Positions 33,272-40,364 of a DNA stretch of 40,364 nt are shown one piece after another. The stretch covers positions 1 to 40,364 of the forward strand of contig PMOS01000028.1 in the NCBI GenBank assembly GCA_003161435.1. The letters are read 5' to 3'. The notes beneath the pieces are model-generated. The model had not been told where the DNA came from. It ran no database searches and saw nothing but the letters and a program-made list of their open reading frames with translations. The stretch's first letter is position 1. Each line of letters begins with the position of its first letter. Made by a program: the position numbers and the translations under genes. The DNA comes from Vulcanimicrobiota bacterium (lineage in GTDB: Bacteria; Vulcanimicrobiota; Vulcanimicrobiia; Vulcanimicrobiales; Vulcanimicrobiaceae).

Positions 33272-34376
33272 GCCTGCTTCTTCTTGTGTTTGCGTTTGGG
33301 AGCGGGCGAGGCCGCCGGCGCGGTGGGACCAGCGGCGTCGGCGCTGCGTAGCGCCGCGAGCAACTGCGACGCGAGCGCGATCGGACCCGGCTTGCCGCTG
33401 ATTCCGTTGGTGAGGACGACGACGCCGACGTGCGTGCTCGGCACCATCTGAAGATCCGCGCTCTGGCCGCCCTTCGGAGTCGCGCCATCCTTCGAGAGAA
33501 CCGTCGCACCGCCCGCGCCGGGCGCTTCCTGCCAGGCGAAGCCGAGCTTGATACTGCCGCTGCCCGTGCAATCCGAGAACGTGTCGACGGGCTTTTGCGC
33601 CGACGCGATCGCCGTGCGCAGCGTCTTGACGGATGTCACCGCGCCGACGCCAAGGTTCGCTTCGAGAAACTTGAGCATGTCCGCGCCGTTCGATTTGATG
33701 TCGCTCGCGCTGCCCTTTACCGCTTTCGGCGATCCGGCGAGGTCGGCGCCGGTCGACACGTCCGTGCAGCCCGATGGAACGATCGCGCCCGTGCAGCGCA
33801 TCCCGAGCGGCTGCGTGATCTCCGTCGCGAGGATCTTCGAGTACTTGCCCCTGGCCGCTCCCTTCCAGAGGTCGACGAGCGAATAACCCAGCGTGACGAA
33901 TCCGGTGTCGGAGTAGCTGTAGCAGCCCGGCTTCTTCGTATCGTGCAGCCAGAAGCTGAACAGGTCCGCCGGCGGCGTCGCGCGCCCGCGCTGTGAGTGA
34001 CGAGCTCCTGGAGCGTGATGCCCTTGAACGTCCCGTATCCGCGGACCATCGCGACGCCGAGCAGCGTACCGTCGAAGACTTTGGTGATCGAACCGATTTG
34101 AAAGACCGTGTCGGCGTCGGCTTTCTTCGATCCGCCGAGGCTGGTGACGCCGAACGAATAGACGGCGCCCTGCGTGCCGAACTGTTTGGGATCGTAGACC
34201 GCAACGACGACGCCGGGCGTCTTGTTGGCCGCCTGATACGCCGCGACGTCGGCCGCGATCGTCTTGGCGACGGCCGGCAGCGGCGGCGCGGCGACCGCGC
34301 GGATCGCGGAGAGCGGGAGCAGCATGGCCGCCAGTGCGACAAGACCAGCGAGCGAGAAACGACGTTCGATCGGCAT
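33268..34376 (-). pseudogene. Serine hydrolase (class C beta-lactamase/S12 family) with frameshift
   Basis: Penicillin-binding-protein-like hydrolase broken by a -1 frameshift. The first frame gives the signal peptide, GVVVAVYDPKQFG, the catalytic S-x-x-K in IGSITKVF and LQELVTHSAG. The rest continues only in another frame: PPADLFSFWLHDTKK, YSYSDTGFVTLGYSLVDLW (YSD where the family usually has YSN), DGATPKGG and a basic KRKHKKK tail. The switch lies in a CG-only run at about 33978-33990. The span is 1109 nt, one short of a multiple of three, and adding one base gives a full-length 369-aa protein, so a single-base deletion or assembly error explains it. Confidence 0.8.
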
Positions 34377-34480
34377 CCCCACAAATAGACACCATGCTGT
34401 TCCGTCCCCTTCGGAACCGCGACACGTCACGGTGCGCAAGGAGCCGGCGAACGGCGTCCTGAATCGTCGTCGGTCGAGCC

Positions 34481-34556
34481 GGGGGATTAGCTCAGTTGGT
34501 AGAGCACTTGCATGGCATGCAAGGGGTCAGGAGTTCGAGTCTCCTATCCTCCACCA
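34481..34556 (+). tRNA. tRNA-Ala (GGC)
   Basis: 76-nt cloverleaf with encoded CCA: acceptor GGGGGAT/ATCCTCC (one G-U), D-arm TAGCTCAGTTGGTAGAGCA, anticodon stem CTTGC/GCAAG with GGC at 34514-34516, T-arm AGGAGTTCGAGTCTCCT. Confidence 0.97.
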
Positions 34557-34561
34557 TTCGA

Positions 34562-34583
34562 AGCCCGCTTCGGCGGGCTTTTT
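34562..34583 (+). terminator. Rho-independent terminator after tRNA-Ala (GGC)
   Basis: 7-bp stem AGCCCGC/GCGGGCT with a stable TTCG tetraloop, followed by a run of T, starting 6 nt after the tRNA. Confidence 0.8.
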
Positions 34584-34865
34584 CATTGCGTGCCCGCCGG
34601 GGACGTTCACCGGTGGACACTTCGGCGGCGTCGGACGTCCTTCGACGGCATCGATGAGCGGAACGATCGGTGCTCCCGTGTCGCCGCCGACGACGACCAC
34701 GCCCGCATCTCGTCGTAGGGCGCCACGCTCAGGGCTACGATGAAGGCTTGCGCGCTACCGTAACGCCATCCGCGTGCCATGGTGAGCGACAACGCGAATC
34801 GTAACCACGCCGGTTTCCGTCATTTACGGCGTCTTGGCCGAAGGAGAAACCGCCTGCGGGATCGA
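34584..34865. other. Spacer between tRNA-Ala and tRNA remnant
   Basis: No gene supported in about 280 nt. Frames crossing it are short, and none has a ribosome site or family resemblance. No integrase is visible although both flanks are tRNA sequences. Confidence 0.4.
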
Positions 34866-34910
34866 CTTTGCAAGCAGGATGTCAGGGGTTCGAGTCCCCT
34901 CGTTTCCATA
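34866..34910 (+). pseudogene. tRNA-Ala 3'-half remnant
   Basis: 45 nt matching positions 30308-30352 (anticodon loop to discriminator and two flanking bases of tRNA-Ala TGC) with four differences: CTTTGCAAGCAGGATGTCAG then GGGTTCGAGTCCCCTCGTTT. The T-stem changes are compensated (GGGG/CCCC), so it derives from a functional related tRNA. D-arm and 5' acceptor strand are missing. It resembles an attachment-site scar of a tRNA-targeting element. Confidence 0.7.
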
Positions 34911-34950
34911 CTCTTCTGCTTGCGAGTAGGCATCTCGCCGGGTTGGCTCG

Positions 34951-35733
34951 ATGACCTTGGGGTCGGGGTTCTCGTTCGTTGCTACAGCTCGCGTACTCGG
35001 GATCGCGCTGCTCGGCGTCGTCGTCGGTTTCTTCGGAGCCGTCGCGGTGGTCCGGCAGGCTCGGATCATCGATCAAGGCGCGATGGCGGCGAGGCAGAGC
35101 ACTTCAGCCTCGATTCAAGAACAGATCGCGATTGAGTTTTCGGGGACCGCCGTCTCAAAGTCGTCGTTCACCTCGGCCCTCGAAAGCCTGCTCGCGACGC
35201 AGCCTGTCACCGACGCGAGCGTTCAAATTCGGCCCGACTATGGGGCCGGCGTTCCCGAAGTAGCGCTTTCCGACGATAGCTACGTCTCGGCGCTCGACGA
35301 CGCGACGCGCAAAGCAAAGCTGCTCGCGAAGCACGCCGGCGTCGCGCTCGGCGCGATCGCGGAGATCGACGAAGGGTACGGCGGCCAGCCCCCTACGCGA
35401 CCGAACATCGCGCTCAAAGGGAACGCGAACGTCGTGACGCCGCGCGGCATGGTAGCGGGCCCGCTGGTGCTCGGCGTCTCATATCGCATTGCGCATGGGG
35501 ACCCGCAGCAGACGATCTCCGTCCTCGGCTATTCGTCGTCCTCGAAGCTCACGAGCGGTCGGACCCGCACGTCGACACGGATCGTGGTTATCGTCGATGC
35601 GCGCGGGAGAGACCTTGCCCATGCGTCGCAGAGCGCCGCCCCGTTCGAAGGCTACGTGCGCAAGATAGCGGCACAACTCGGCCTGCCACCGTCGGCTGTC
35701 AGCAAAGCCGACGTCTCCCTCAACGTCTACTGA
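34951..35733 (+). CDS. SIMPL domain (DUF541) protein, membrane-anchored
   Basis: 260 aa: N-terminal transmembrane helix (VLGIALLGVVVGFFGAVAVV), then a SIMPL-type domain of the kind found in periplasmic BP26/OMP28-like proteins. The best family segment is the repeated-Ala helix DDATRKAKLLAKHAGVALGAIAEIDEG, followed by PLVLGVSYRIAHG. The earlier half (VSKSSFTSALESLLATQPVTDASVQIRP) fits the first beta-alpha unit. Function in the family is ill-defined (stress or membrane protection). No strong ribosome site before the ATG. Confidence 0.72.
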   Translation: MTLGSGFSFVATARVLGIALLGVVVGFFGAVAVVRQARIIDQGAMAARQSTSASIQEQIAIEFSGTAVSKSSFTSALESLLATQPVTDASVQIRPDYGAGVPEVALSDDSYVSALDDATRKAKLLAKHAGVALGAIAEIDEGYGGQPPTRPNIALKGNANVVTPRGMVAGPLVLGVSYRIAHGDPQQTISVLGYSSSSKLTSGRTRTSTRIVVIVDARGRDLAHASQSAAPFEGYVRKIAAQLGLPPSAVSKADVSLNVY

Positions 35734-35769
35734 GATTCGCGCGATCCCGCACGCTTTTGGAGCCGCGGT

Positions 35770-36195
35770 TTACCAGCGGCCCCAGAAGCCGAGGCGCAAC
35801 CCGACGTGCACGGGTGGGCCCGGCGCGTAGACGACCGGCGGAACGTCGACGTCGATCTCGTTCGCGGCGAACGTCTGTCCCGCGTTGTAACCGTAGACGA
35901 TAACGCGCATGCCGTTTTGTAGCGGCAATCCGGTCGGGTTGATGATCGTGCCTTGATGCAGGCGGACGTTGTCGAGGTAGCCGGCTCGATCGCGCACCTG
36001 CAGGACGTACTTACCGTCGTAGTTCGCGACGATGCCGCGCACCGATTGATCCTTGCTGGCCGCGGCATACGAAGGAACCGATCCGCCCGGCCCGGGCGCC
36101 TGTGCCGACGCCGCCAGCGGCGTCGCGAGCGCAGCGATCGCGAGGGCGGCTGCCGCGGCGGCAGCCTTCACTGAGTATGTCATGACATTGTTCAT
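35770..36195 (-). CDS. Exported OB-fold-like hypothetical protein
   Basis: 141 aa: signal peptide (AAAAAALAIAALATPLAASA), then a compact beta domain (SVRGIVANYDGKYVLQVRDRAGYLDNVRLHQGTIINP, then GMRVIVYGYNAG) of the DUF5666/OB type that often occurs in this phylum, and a Pro/Gly end (PPVHVGLRLGFWGRW) like outer-membrane targeting tails. The IS-end-like repeat lies immediately upstream of its ATG. Confidence 0.65.
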   Translation of the reverse strand: MNNVMTYSVKAAAAAAALAIAALATPLAASAQAPGPGGSVPSYAAASKDQSVRGIVANYDGKYVLQVRDRAGYLDNVRLHQGTIINPTGLPLQNGMRVIVYGYNAGQTFAANEIDVDVPPVVYAPGPPVHVGLRLGFWGRW

Positions 36196-36256
36196 CCCGC
36201 ATTCACCGGATGAACGCGGCGAAAAGACATCTTAGCGGGGATTTCCCCATATGACC
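36188..36256. repeat. IS-end-like repeat, copy 1
   Basis: About 69 nt similar to 39233-39301: CCCGCATTCACCGGATGA, then GCGAAAAGACATCTTAGCGG and GGATTTCCCCATATGACC. Weaker similarity continues to about 36297. In copy 2 the stretch lies just beyond the 3' end of an IS1380-type transposase, so copy 1 is probably a solitary IS end left by a deletion. Confidence 0.6.
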
Positions 36257-36546
36257 CTCCTATTCGAGTCGAAGCCGGACGATTCCGGCAGTTTTCGGCG
36301 GCCTCGGCAAGCCGCGCCGTCGCTGCGTACGAGCCATAGGTTGCGCACGTAGCGGTCGGCCTCCGGATCGAGCTTCGTCACGACGAACGCAGCGCGGTCG
36401 CCGCGATGCGAGATCGTCGCCACCGAGACATACGCGATCCGCGCGATGTCCTCCGGCGTCGTCGCCCGCTGCGAGCTCGCGACCGCCGGCACGGCGGCCA
36501 GCGCCGTCGTGAGGCCGACGACGGCAACGTGGGAAAACAGCTTCAT
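36232..36546 (-). pseudogene. Truncated S9-type peptidase (5' fragment)
   Basis: 104 codons: signal peptide MKLFSHVAVVGLTTALAAVPAVA, then TPEDIARIAYVSVATISHRGDRAAFVVTKLDPEADRYVRNLWLVRSDG, the start of the N-terminal propeller of dipeptidyl-peptidase/acylaminoacyl-peptidase-like proteins, which are normally over 600 aa. After SDG the sequence stops resembling the family and reads through the IS-end-like repeat to a stop. No catalytic domain follows. Loss by an IS-associated deletion is inferred. Confidence 0.65.
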
Positions 36547-36632
36547 CCCCCGATGTATGTGCGGAGCCGTGCCGCTCCCTTCGCGGTGCGGTAGCGGAAG
36601 GGTGAGGTGCGACGACGCGATAAGCTATCGAG

Positions 36633-38243
36633 CTAGAGATACGGCCCGGCTGCAAGCATGGTCGCGCCTTGTGAGGTCGACCACAGCGTTGTAGCGGGAC
36701 CTTGCGCCGGCGGTGCGTACACGACGATGCTGGCGGCGGTCGCGACGATCAAGTTTCCATAGGCGTCGGCCGCGATCGAGGTCGCGCCCGACGCTATCGC
36801 CGTCGTGGTAACGGTGTTCGTGGCCAAGGCGTAGTAGCCGATAGAGCCGTCGGAGTGCAAGAGATAGACCCCGTTGGCGTCGAGCGCAGCGACCTGCCTG
36901 CATGGGATCGTGGCACCGCCCGCGTCGTGTACGAGCGTTCCCTGGCCGAGCACGCTGGGGTACGAGACGAACAAGGTTGAACAACCGTAGATTCCCGCCG
37001 GGGTCTGCTCGATCGTGTCCGAGATGGCGGCGCCCACGGTACCCCTCGTGTCGCCGGTGGTCCTGATCGGAAGCGGCATGACGATCGCGGCGGAACCCAT
37101 CGGCGGGCCGGTCCCGCTGACGCTACCGACCCCAACCATCTCGCCGCTGCTATCCAGCGCCAACCGCGGCGAAAGCCAGGAGTTGAAGGTCAACGCGATG
37201 TCGACTCCGGTCGGCAGCGCAGACCATGGCGGTGCTATTGTGGCCACCGTTGTCCCGGCGACGTACAACACGCCCGATCCGTCGAATCCGAAGGCCCCGC
37301 CGGCAGAAAGCGTCGAGATGGGGGCCGAACCTTCTTCGTAGATCTGCAGCACCTGGGGCGCCGTGAGCACCGCGAACACGCTGCCGTGCGTGTCGAACGC
37401 GATCGCCGACTGACAGACGTTGACCGGGCAGGCCGTCGGATCGGGCGTCGTCGCGGTCAGGCTAAGCGATGCGCTGGGATTGAACCCCCGGGCCGTTGCC
37501 TGTAGCGTCACCAACTCGTGTTCGGAGCCACGAGTTCCCGTGACGCTCAAGCTGCCGTCCGACACTGCATAACTGAACGAGGGCGCGCCCGGTCCGACGA
37601 TCGCGTTGTCGTCGGCGTCGAACGCTTCGGTGAGAAACGTCGTCGATGACGTCGGCGGGAACGTGAATCCGATATCGTATCGTCCGCGTGGGACGCTGCC
37701 GGAATACGGCAGCAGGGCGATCTTCGCGGGAATCCCGGACAGCGTGACCGCCAACGTGTTCGCGGTCCCTGCCACCACCATAAGCGCGAGGTTCTGCTGC
37801 TGCGAAAGCGCGTTCGTTCCAGGCGGTTGCACGCAGGTCGCACCGGGACCGAGCGTACACGTGCCGTTCACCGTGCCCGTGTACGGCTCATCGTACGTCG
37901 TGAACGAGGCGAGGTAATTTCCGGTAGCCAGCGTGAGTTGTATCGTGCACGTCAGACCGCCCAGCAACGTCGTCGTGCAGTTCGGGCTGCCCGTCGTAAG
38001 GTTCACGCCCTCTTGAACGGTGCTCGGGCCGGTAAACGCGACCGCGATCGCCTGCATGGAGGGCGAGAGGTACGCGATACGGCGTTTGCCGCTCGCGGTG
38101 CGCGCTGGGTCGAGATGGACGACCAGCGTCGCCGTTTCATGATGGGCGCCCGGCGTCGAACCGGGCGGGACCATCGATCCGCCGCCTCCCCCGCAAGCGG
38201 AGAGCGCAAAAGCCGACCAGCTCACGAAGAACAGGCGTTTCAT
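36633..38243 (-). CDS. Large exported lipoprotein, hypothetical
   Basis: 536 aa. Signal peptide with lipobox FALSACGGGGGS (Cys about residue 17), a 20-residue Gly/Pro/Ser linker, then beta-rich Ig-like repeats (about 35-290) with paired cysteines (SPNCTTTLLGGLTCTIQL; GTCTLGPGATCVQ), and a C-terminal propeller-like half (VCQSAIAFDTHGSVFAVLTAPQVLQIYEEG; LIVATAASIVVYAP). This CGGGGG-type lipoprotein architecture is frequent in Eremiobacterota-like genomes; ligand unknown. ATG 38243 is preceded by GGAGG at 7 nt, excluding the longer frame to 38471. Confidence 0.78.
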   Translation of the reverse strand: MKRLFFVSWSAFALSACGGGGGSMVPPGSTPGAHHETATLVVHLDPARTASGKRRIAYLSPSMQAIAVAFTGPSTVQEGVNLTTGSPNCTTTLLGGLTCTIQLTLATGNYLASFTTYDEPYTGTVNGTCTLGPGATCVQPPGTNALSQQQNLALMVVAGTANTLAVTLSGIPAKIALLPYSGSVPRGRYDIGFTFPPTSSTTFLTEAFDADDNAIVGPGAPSFSYAVSDGSLSVTGTRGSEHELVTLQATARGFNPSASLSLTATTPDPTACPVNVCQSAIAFDTHGSVFAVLTAPQVLQIYEEGSAPISTLSAGGAFGFDGSGVLYVAGTTVATIAPPWSALPTGVDIALTFNSWLSPRLALDSSGEMVGVGSVSGTGPPMGSAAIVMPLPIRTTGDTRGTVGAAISDTIEQTPAGIYGCSTLFVSYPSVLGQGTLVHDAGGATIPCRQVAALDANGVYLLHSDGSIGYYALATNTVTTTAIASGATSIAADAYGNLIVATAASIVVYAPPAQGPATTLWSTSQGATMLAAGPYL

Positions 38244-38539
38244 GAGGCGACCTCCCTCGTCATCGAGTGGGTCGAACAACGCCGCGTCAAAGCACCGGGC
38301 GAAAGAAGCTGTCCTAGACGACGGGCCCCTTGAACGCACAACCGCAGCGAGGCGACATGGACTGGCAGCGTACGTTCTCCTGGGCCTAACCGCCAGCCTT
38401 CTCCCTGTTTCACACGTCGGCCGGCTCGGTCGACGAAATGCGGAGGCTTGACGATCTTCTTGGCTGACCACGACGTCGTCGAATCCGGCGTAACATCCCG
38501 GCCAAGGGGCGGTTCGCGTGGCCGGCTACGCTCGGGACG
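38244..38539. other. Divergent intergenic region
   Basis: About 300 nt between the divergent lipoprotein and metallopeptidase genes. No gene, tRNA or clear promoter could be supported; the GGAGG of the lipoprotein lies at its left edge. Confidence 0.4.
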
Positions 38540-39115
38540 ATGCGCAACCGTCCCGCCGTCGAAGCGAGTCCCGATGCGCGCGCCTCGATCGACGCCGTGC
38601 TCGACCGCTTCGGGAACAGTGCACTCCAGCTCGCGGCCAACGTTGGCGTACGCGTGATCAACCTGCGCGCGGTGGAGACGTACCGCGACCGATCCCCGGC
38701 GCTGCGGCGGCTGGCGAGCGGCGTGGACGAATGGCCGGTTCCGCCGGCAGGCCTCTACGTCGTTGCAGAGCGGACTGTATACCTTCGGTCACTCTCGCCA
38801 ATGACCGTCATTCACGAGACGATGCATGCCCTCGACAACGCGCTCGGGGGCAACTGCTACCTGTCCTCGACCGAGCACGAAATCCGCACAGCGTTCAAGG
38901 ACGCTCGGGCCTTCGTGACGCCATACGCCGCAAGCGGCCTCGACGAGTTCTTCGCTGAGTGCGGACGCGCGTTCTTCAACGCTAACGATGCGCGCAGCCC
39001 CTGGCCGGCAGCCACGCCCGAACGCCTCCGTTCATACTCTCCTGGGATGTTCGACTTCTTTGAGGCCACCGTGGCTAGCCTCAGACCGACGTGCGAAGCG
39101 CACCAGTATCGGTGA
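38540..39115 (+). CDS. ATLF-like zinc metallopeptidase (PPEP/anthrax lethal factor fold)
   Basis: 191 aa. Zinc motif HExxH in VIHETMHALD (about residues 93-102), followed about 45 residues later by LDEFFAECGRAFFN, which supplies the third ligand Glu and the typical helix of the anthrax-lethal-factor C-terminal (ATLF/M34) domain and Pro-Pro endopeptidases. VVAERTVYLRSLSPMT before it matches the usual edge strand. It consists of the catalytic domain alone, with no toxin translocation domain and no signal peptide, so it is either cytoplasmic or exported by another route. Starts at ATG 38540. No immunity-like partner is adjacent. Confidence 0.75.
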   Translation: MRNRPAVEASPDARASIDAVLDRFGNSALQLAANVGVRVINLRAVETYRDRSPALRRLASGVDEWPVPPAGLYVVAERTVYLRSLSPMTVIHETMHALDNALGGNCYLSSTEHEIRTAFKDARAFVTPYAASGLDEFFAECGRAFFNANDARSPWPAATPERLRSYSPGMFDFFEATVASLRPTCEAHQYR

Positions 39116-39477
39116 TTCGCAGCTAACAGTTCGCGATCCAGGCGAACGCTCGACATCAGACGCAGCTAGCTGCTCTTCGAACCCGTATTATGCGTTCGTG
39201 CAGTCGGCGAAGGGAACAGTAAAATAGTTATAGCCCGGATTCACCCGATGACTTTTTGCGAAAAAGACATCTTAGCCGGGATTCTCCAGATGGCCGAGCG
39301 CTTCGACGCCCGAGGTCCTTTTCCGGCTCGATTCGGCAAAGGGACGGGGCTTCGCGCGGCGGCGTTTGAAGACGTGATTCGCGTTTGCGAGCGACCACGG
39401 ACCCAAAGAGCCGCCTTGATGCTCATTTGGTCGCAATTCTCCCGCTGTGTGCCGTCGCAGGCATGCCGATGACCGTC
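39116..39477. other. Non-coding flank of IS1380 element with IS-end-like repeat, copy 2
   Basis: Contains copy 2 of the repeat (39233-39301) with two related motifs, CCCGGATTCACCCGATGA and GCCGGGATTCTCCAGATGG, 45 nt apart. These are candidate transposase-binding or terminal sequences at the 3' side of the transposase. A 74-codon plus-strand frame from 39248 starts within the repeat and is probably spurious. Confidence 0.55.
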
Positions 39478-40364
39478 TCATGTGGGCACGCACCCTGGTG
39501 GCGAGCGTAGGGCTGCGATGCGCCGCAGAAGTTCTGCGAACACGTCGCGGGGGATTGCTACCTCAGCCATCTGGAACGTCACATAGCGCCCGTGGCTGAC
39601 GACCTTTGCTCCGATCTTGATCAGCTTCTCTCGCAAACTCGTGAGCGACCACTCGGCAATCGCTTCGGGAATCGCGAGCGTACGCAGGAAGTTCCCAAGA
39701 TTGTAGGCCAGCGCGTGAAGCTGAAGGCGCACAGCGTTCGCGTTGAACGAGCGACAGGAAAGCCGCGTGCCTTTCAATGCGCCCTTCCATTCCTTGATGT
39801 ACTGCTCGGCCATCCCGCGCTTGTTATAGAAGGCGACGACATTCGCAGACTTGTAGCGCAGGTTCGTAACGATGAAGCCGATGCGCGGGAACAGCTCCCC
39901 CGGGTGCCACTCCACCTTGGCGACAACCCGACGAGGACGCGACCAACTCGCCGCCTTGTAACGGAAGCTCTTGTAGAAGCGCTGCACGTAGTGCGCCGGC
40001 CGCCCGGCCGGCCGCTCGAGCATGTGAGCGATCTCCGCCTGGAGTATCTGATTGGCGGGAAGGCGGATCGCGTACTCGATGCCTTCTAATTCGAGGTACT
40101 CGTACATGCCCGGTTGAGCGAAGGCGGCGTCGCCGCGGAAGGCCACGCTGGTCGCAGTTGCTTGGTAGCGTGCGATCACCGGCTTGAGAACCGTTTCCCA
40201 CGCATCAGCGCTATGCACGTTACCACGACGTAGCACGCACCGCTCAAGGTTCCCGTATTGATTGAAGACGAAGATTGGGTGGTAGCAGGTAGTGACGAAA
40301 TGTCCGTTCCAGACGCTGCCTTCTTGCTCACCGTGCGTCGGGCGATCGTGTCCCGCGGAGTGGT
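39478..40364 (-). mobile_element. IS1380-family DDE transposase, 5' end beyond window
   Basis: Last 295 codons of an IS1380-family transposase; the frame runs unbroken to the right edge, so the N-terminus is outside. Seen: HDRPTHGEQEGSVWNGH with the DDE-type Asp, CYHPIFVFNQYGNLERC, FRGDAAFAQPGMYEYLE (second Asp), and FYNKRGMAEQYIKEWKGALKGTRLSCRSFNANAVRLQLHALAYNLGNFLRTLA, the family's catalytic Glu block with the Y-x-R-x-x-x-E arrangement. The ending VSHGRYVTFQMAEVAIPR is also typical. It appears intact over the visible length. Confidence 0.93.

Noticed and set aside
39248..39472. A 74-codon plus-strand frame beginning MTFCEKDILAG
   Set aside because: It starts inside the IS-end-like repeat, has no ribosome site and no recognisable family.

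Overview
The window is high-GC DNA from a Gram-negative-type bacterium: it encodes an outer-membrane secretin and several lipoproteins. Gene order and style (many GTG/TTG starts, 4-nt translational couplings, export-heavy hypotheticals, Vgb-like and Gly-rich lipoproteins) resemble Candidatus Eremiobacterota (WPS-2) or a related poorly cultured phylum. That placement is inference from memory of such genomes, not a computed result.

Region 1 (1-4386) is accessory DNA. It holds the 3' part of a large zinc-hook AAA ATPase of the RloC/PrrC-like (AAA_13) type, an AT-rich orphan gene on the minus strand with a probable leaderless promoter, and a decayed 5' fragment of a group II intron whose reverse transcriptase is gone.

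Region 2 (4387-11221) starts with a sigma-70 family factor and continues into a tightly coupled type IV pilus cluster: prepilin, CcdA-like membrane protein, TPR protein, short prepilin peptidase, then PilM-, PilN-, PilO-, PilP- and PilQ-like genes. Each gene after the prepilin begins within the stop codon or the last codons of the one before. The motor ATPase and platform genes (PilB/PilT/PilC) are not in the window.

Region 3 (11250-19614) holds envelope and exported functions: a divergent polysaccharide deacetylase, an alpha/beta hydrolase, a 998-aa BNR/Asp-box propeller protein, a YceI protein, a stalk-domain protein, a YihY/BrkB membrane protein and an exported CsgG/FlgO-like protein.

Region 4 (19618-26380, minus strand) is a housekeeping run read from a sigma-70 promoter near 26352-26380: DUF177, rpmF, fabH, fabD, fabG, acpP, ffh, rpsP, a KH-domain protein and rimM. 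It links fatty-acid initiation/elongation to SRP and ribosome functions. A 150-bp nested palindrome lies between ffh and rpsP.

Region 5 (26411-27803) is a three-gene module: a lytic transglycosylase without a visible signal peptide and two small proteins that share a C-terminal motif. It is the best candidate for something undescribed.

Region 6 (27957-40364) carries three complete tRNA genes (Ile-GAT, Ala-TGC, Ala-GGC), a tRNA-Ala 3' remnant, a prolyl oligopeptidase, a seven-bladed Vgb-like lipoprotein, a frameshifted serine hydrolase, a SIMPL protein, a truncated S9 peptidase next to an IS-end-like repeat, a large lipoprotein, an anthrax-lethal-factor-like metallopeptidase and, at the right edge, an IS1380-family transposase.
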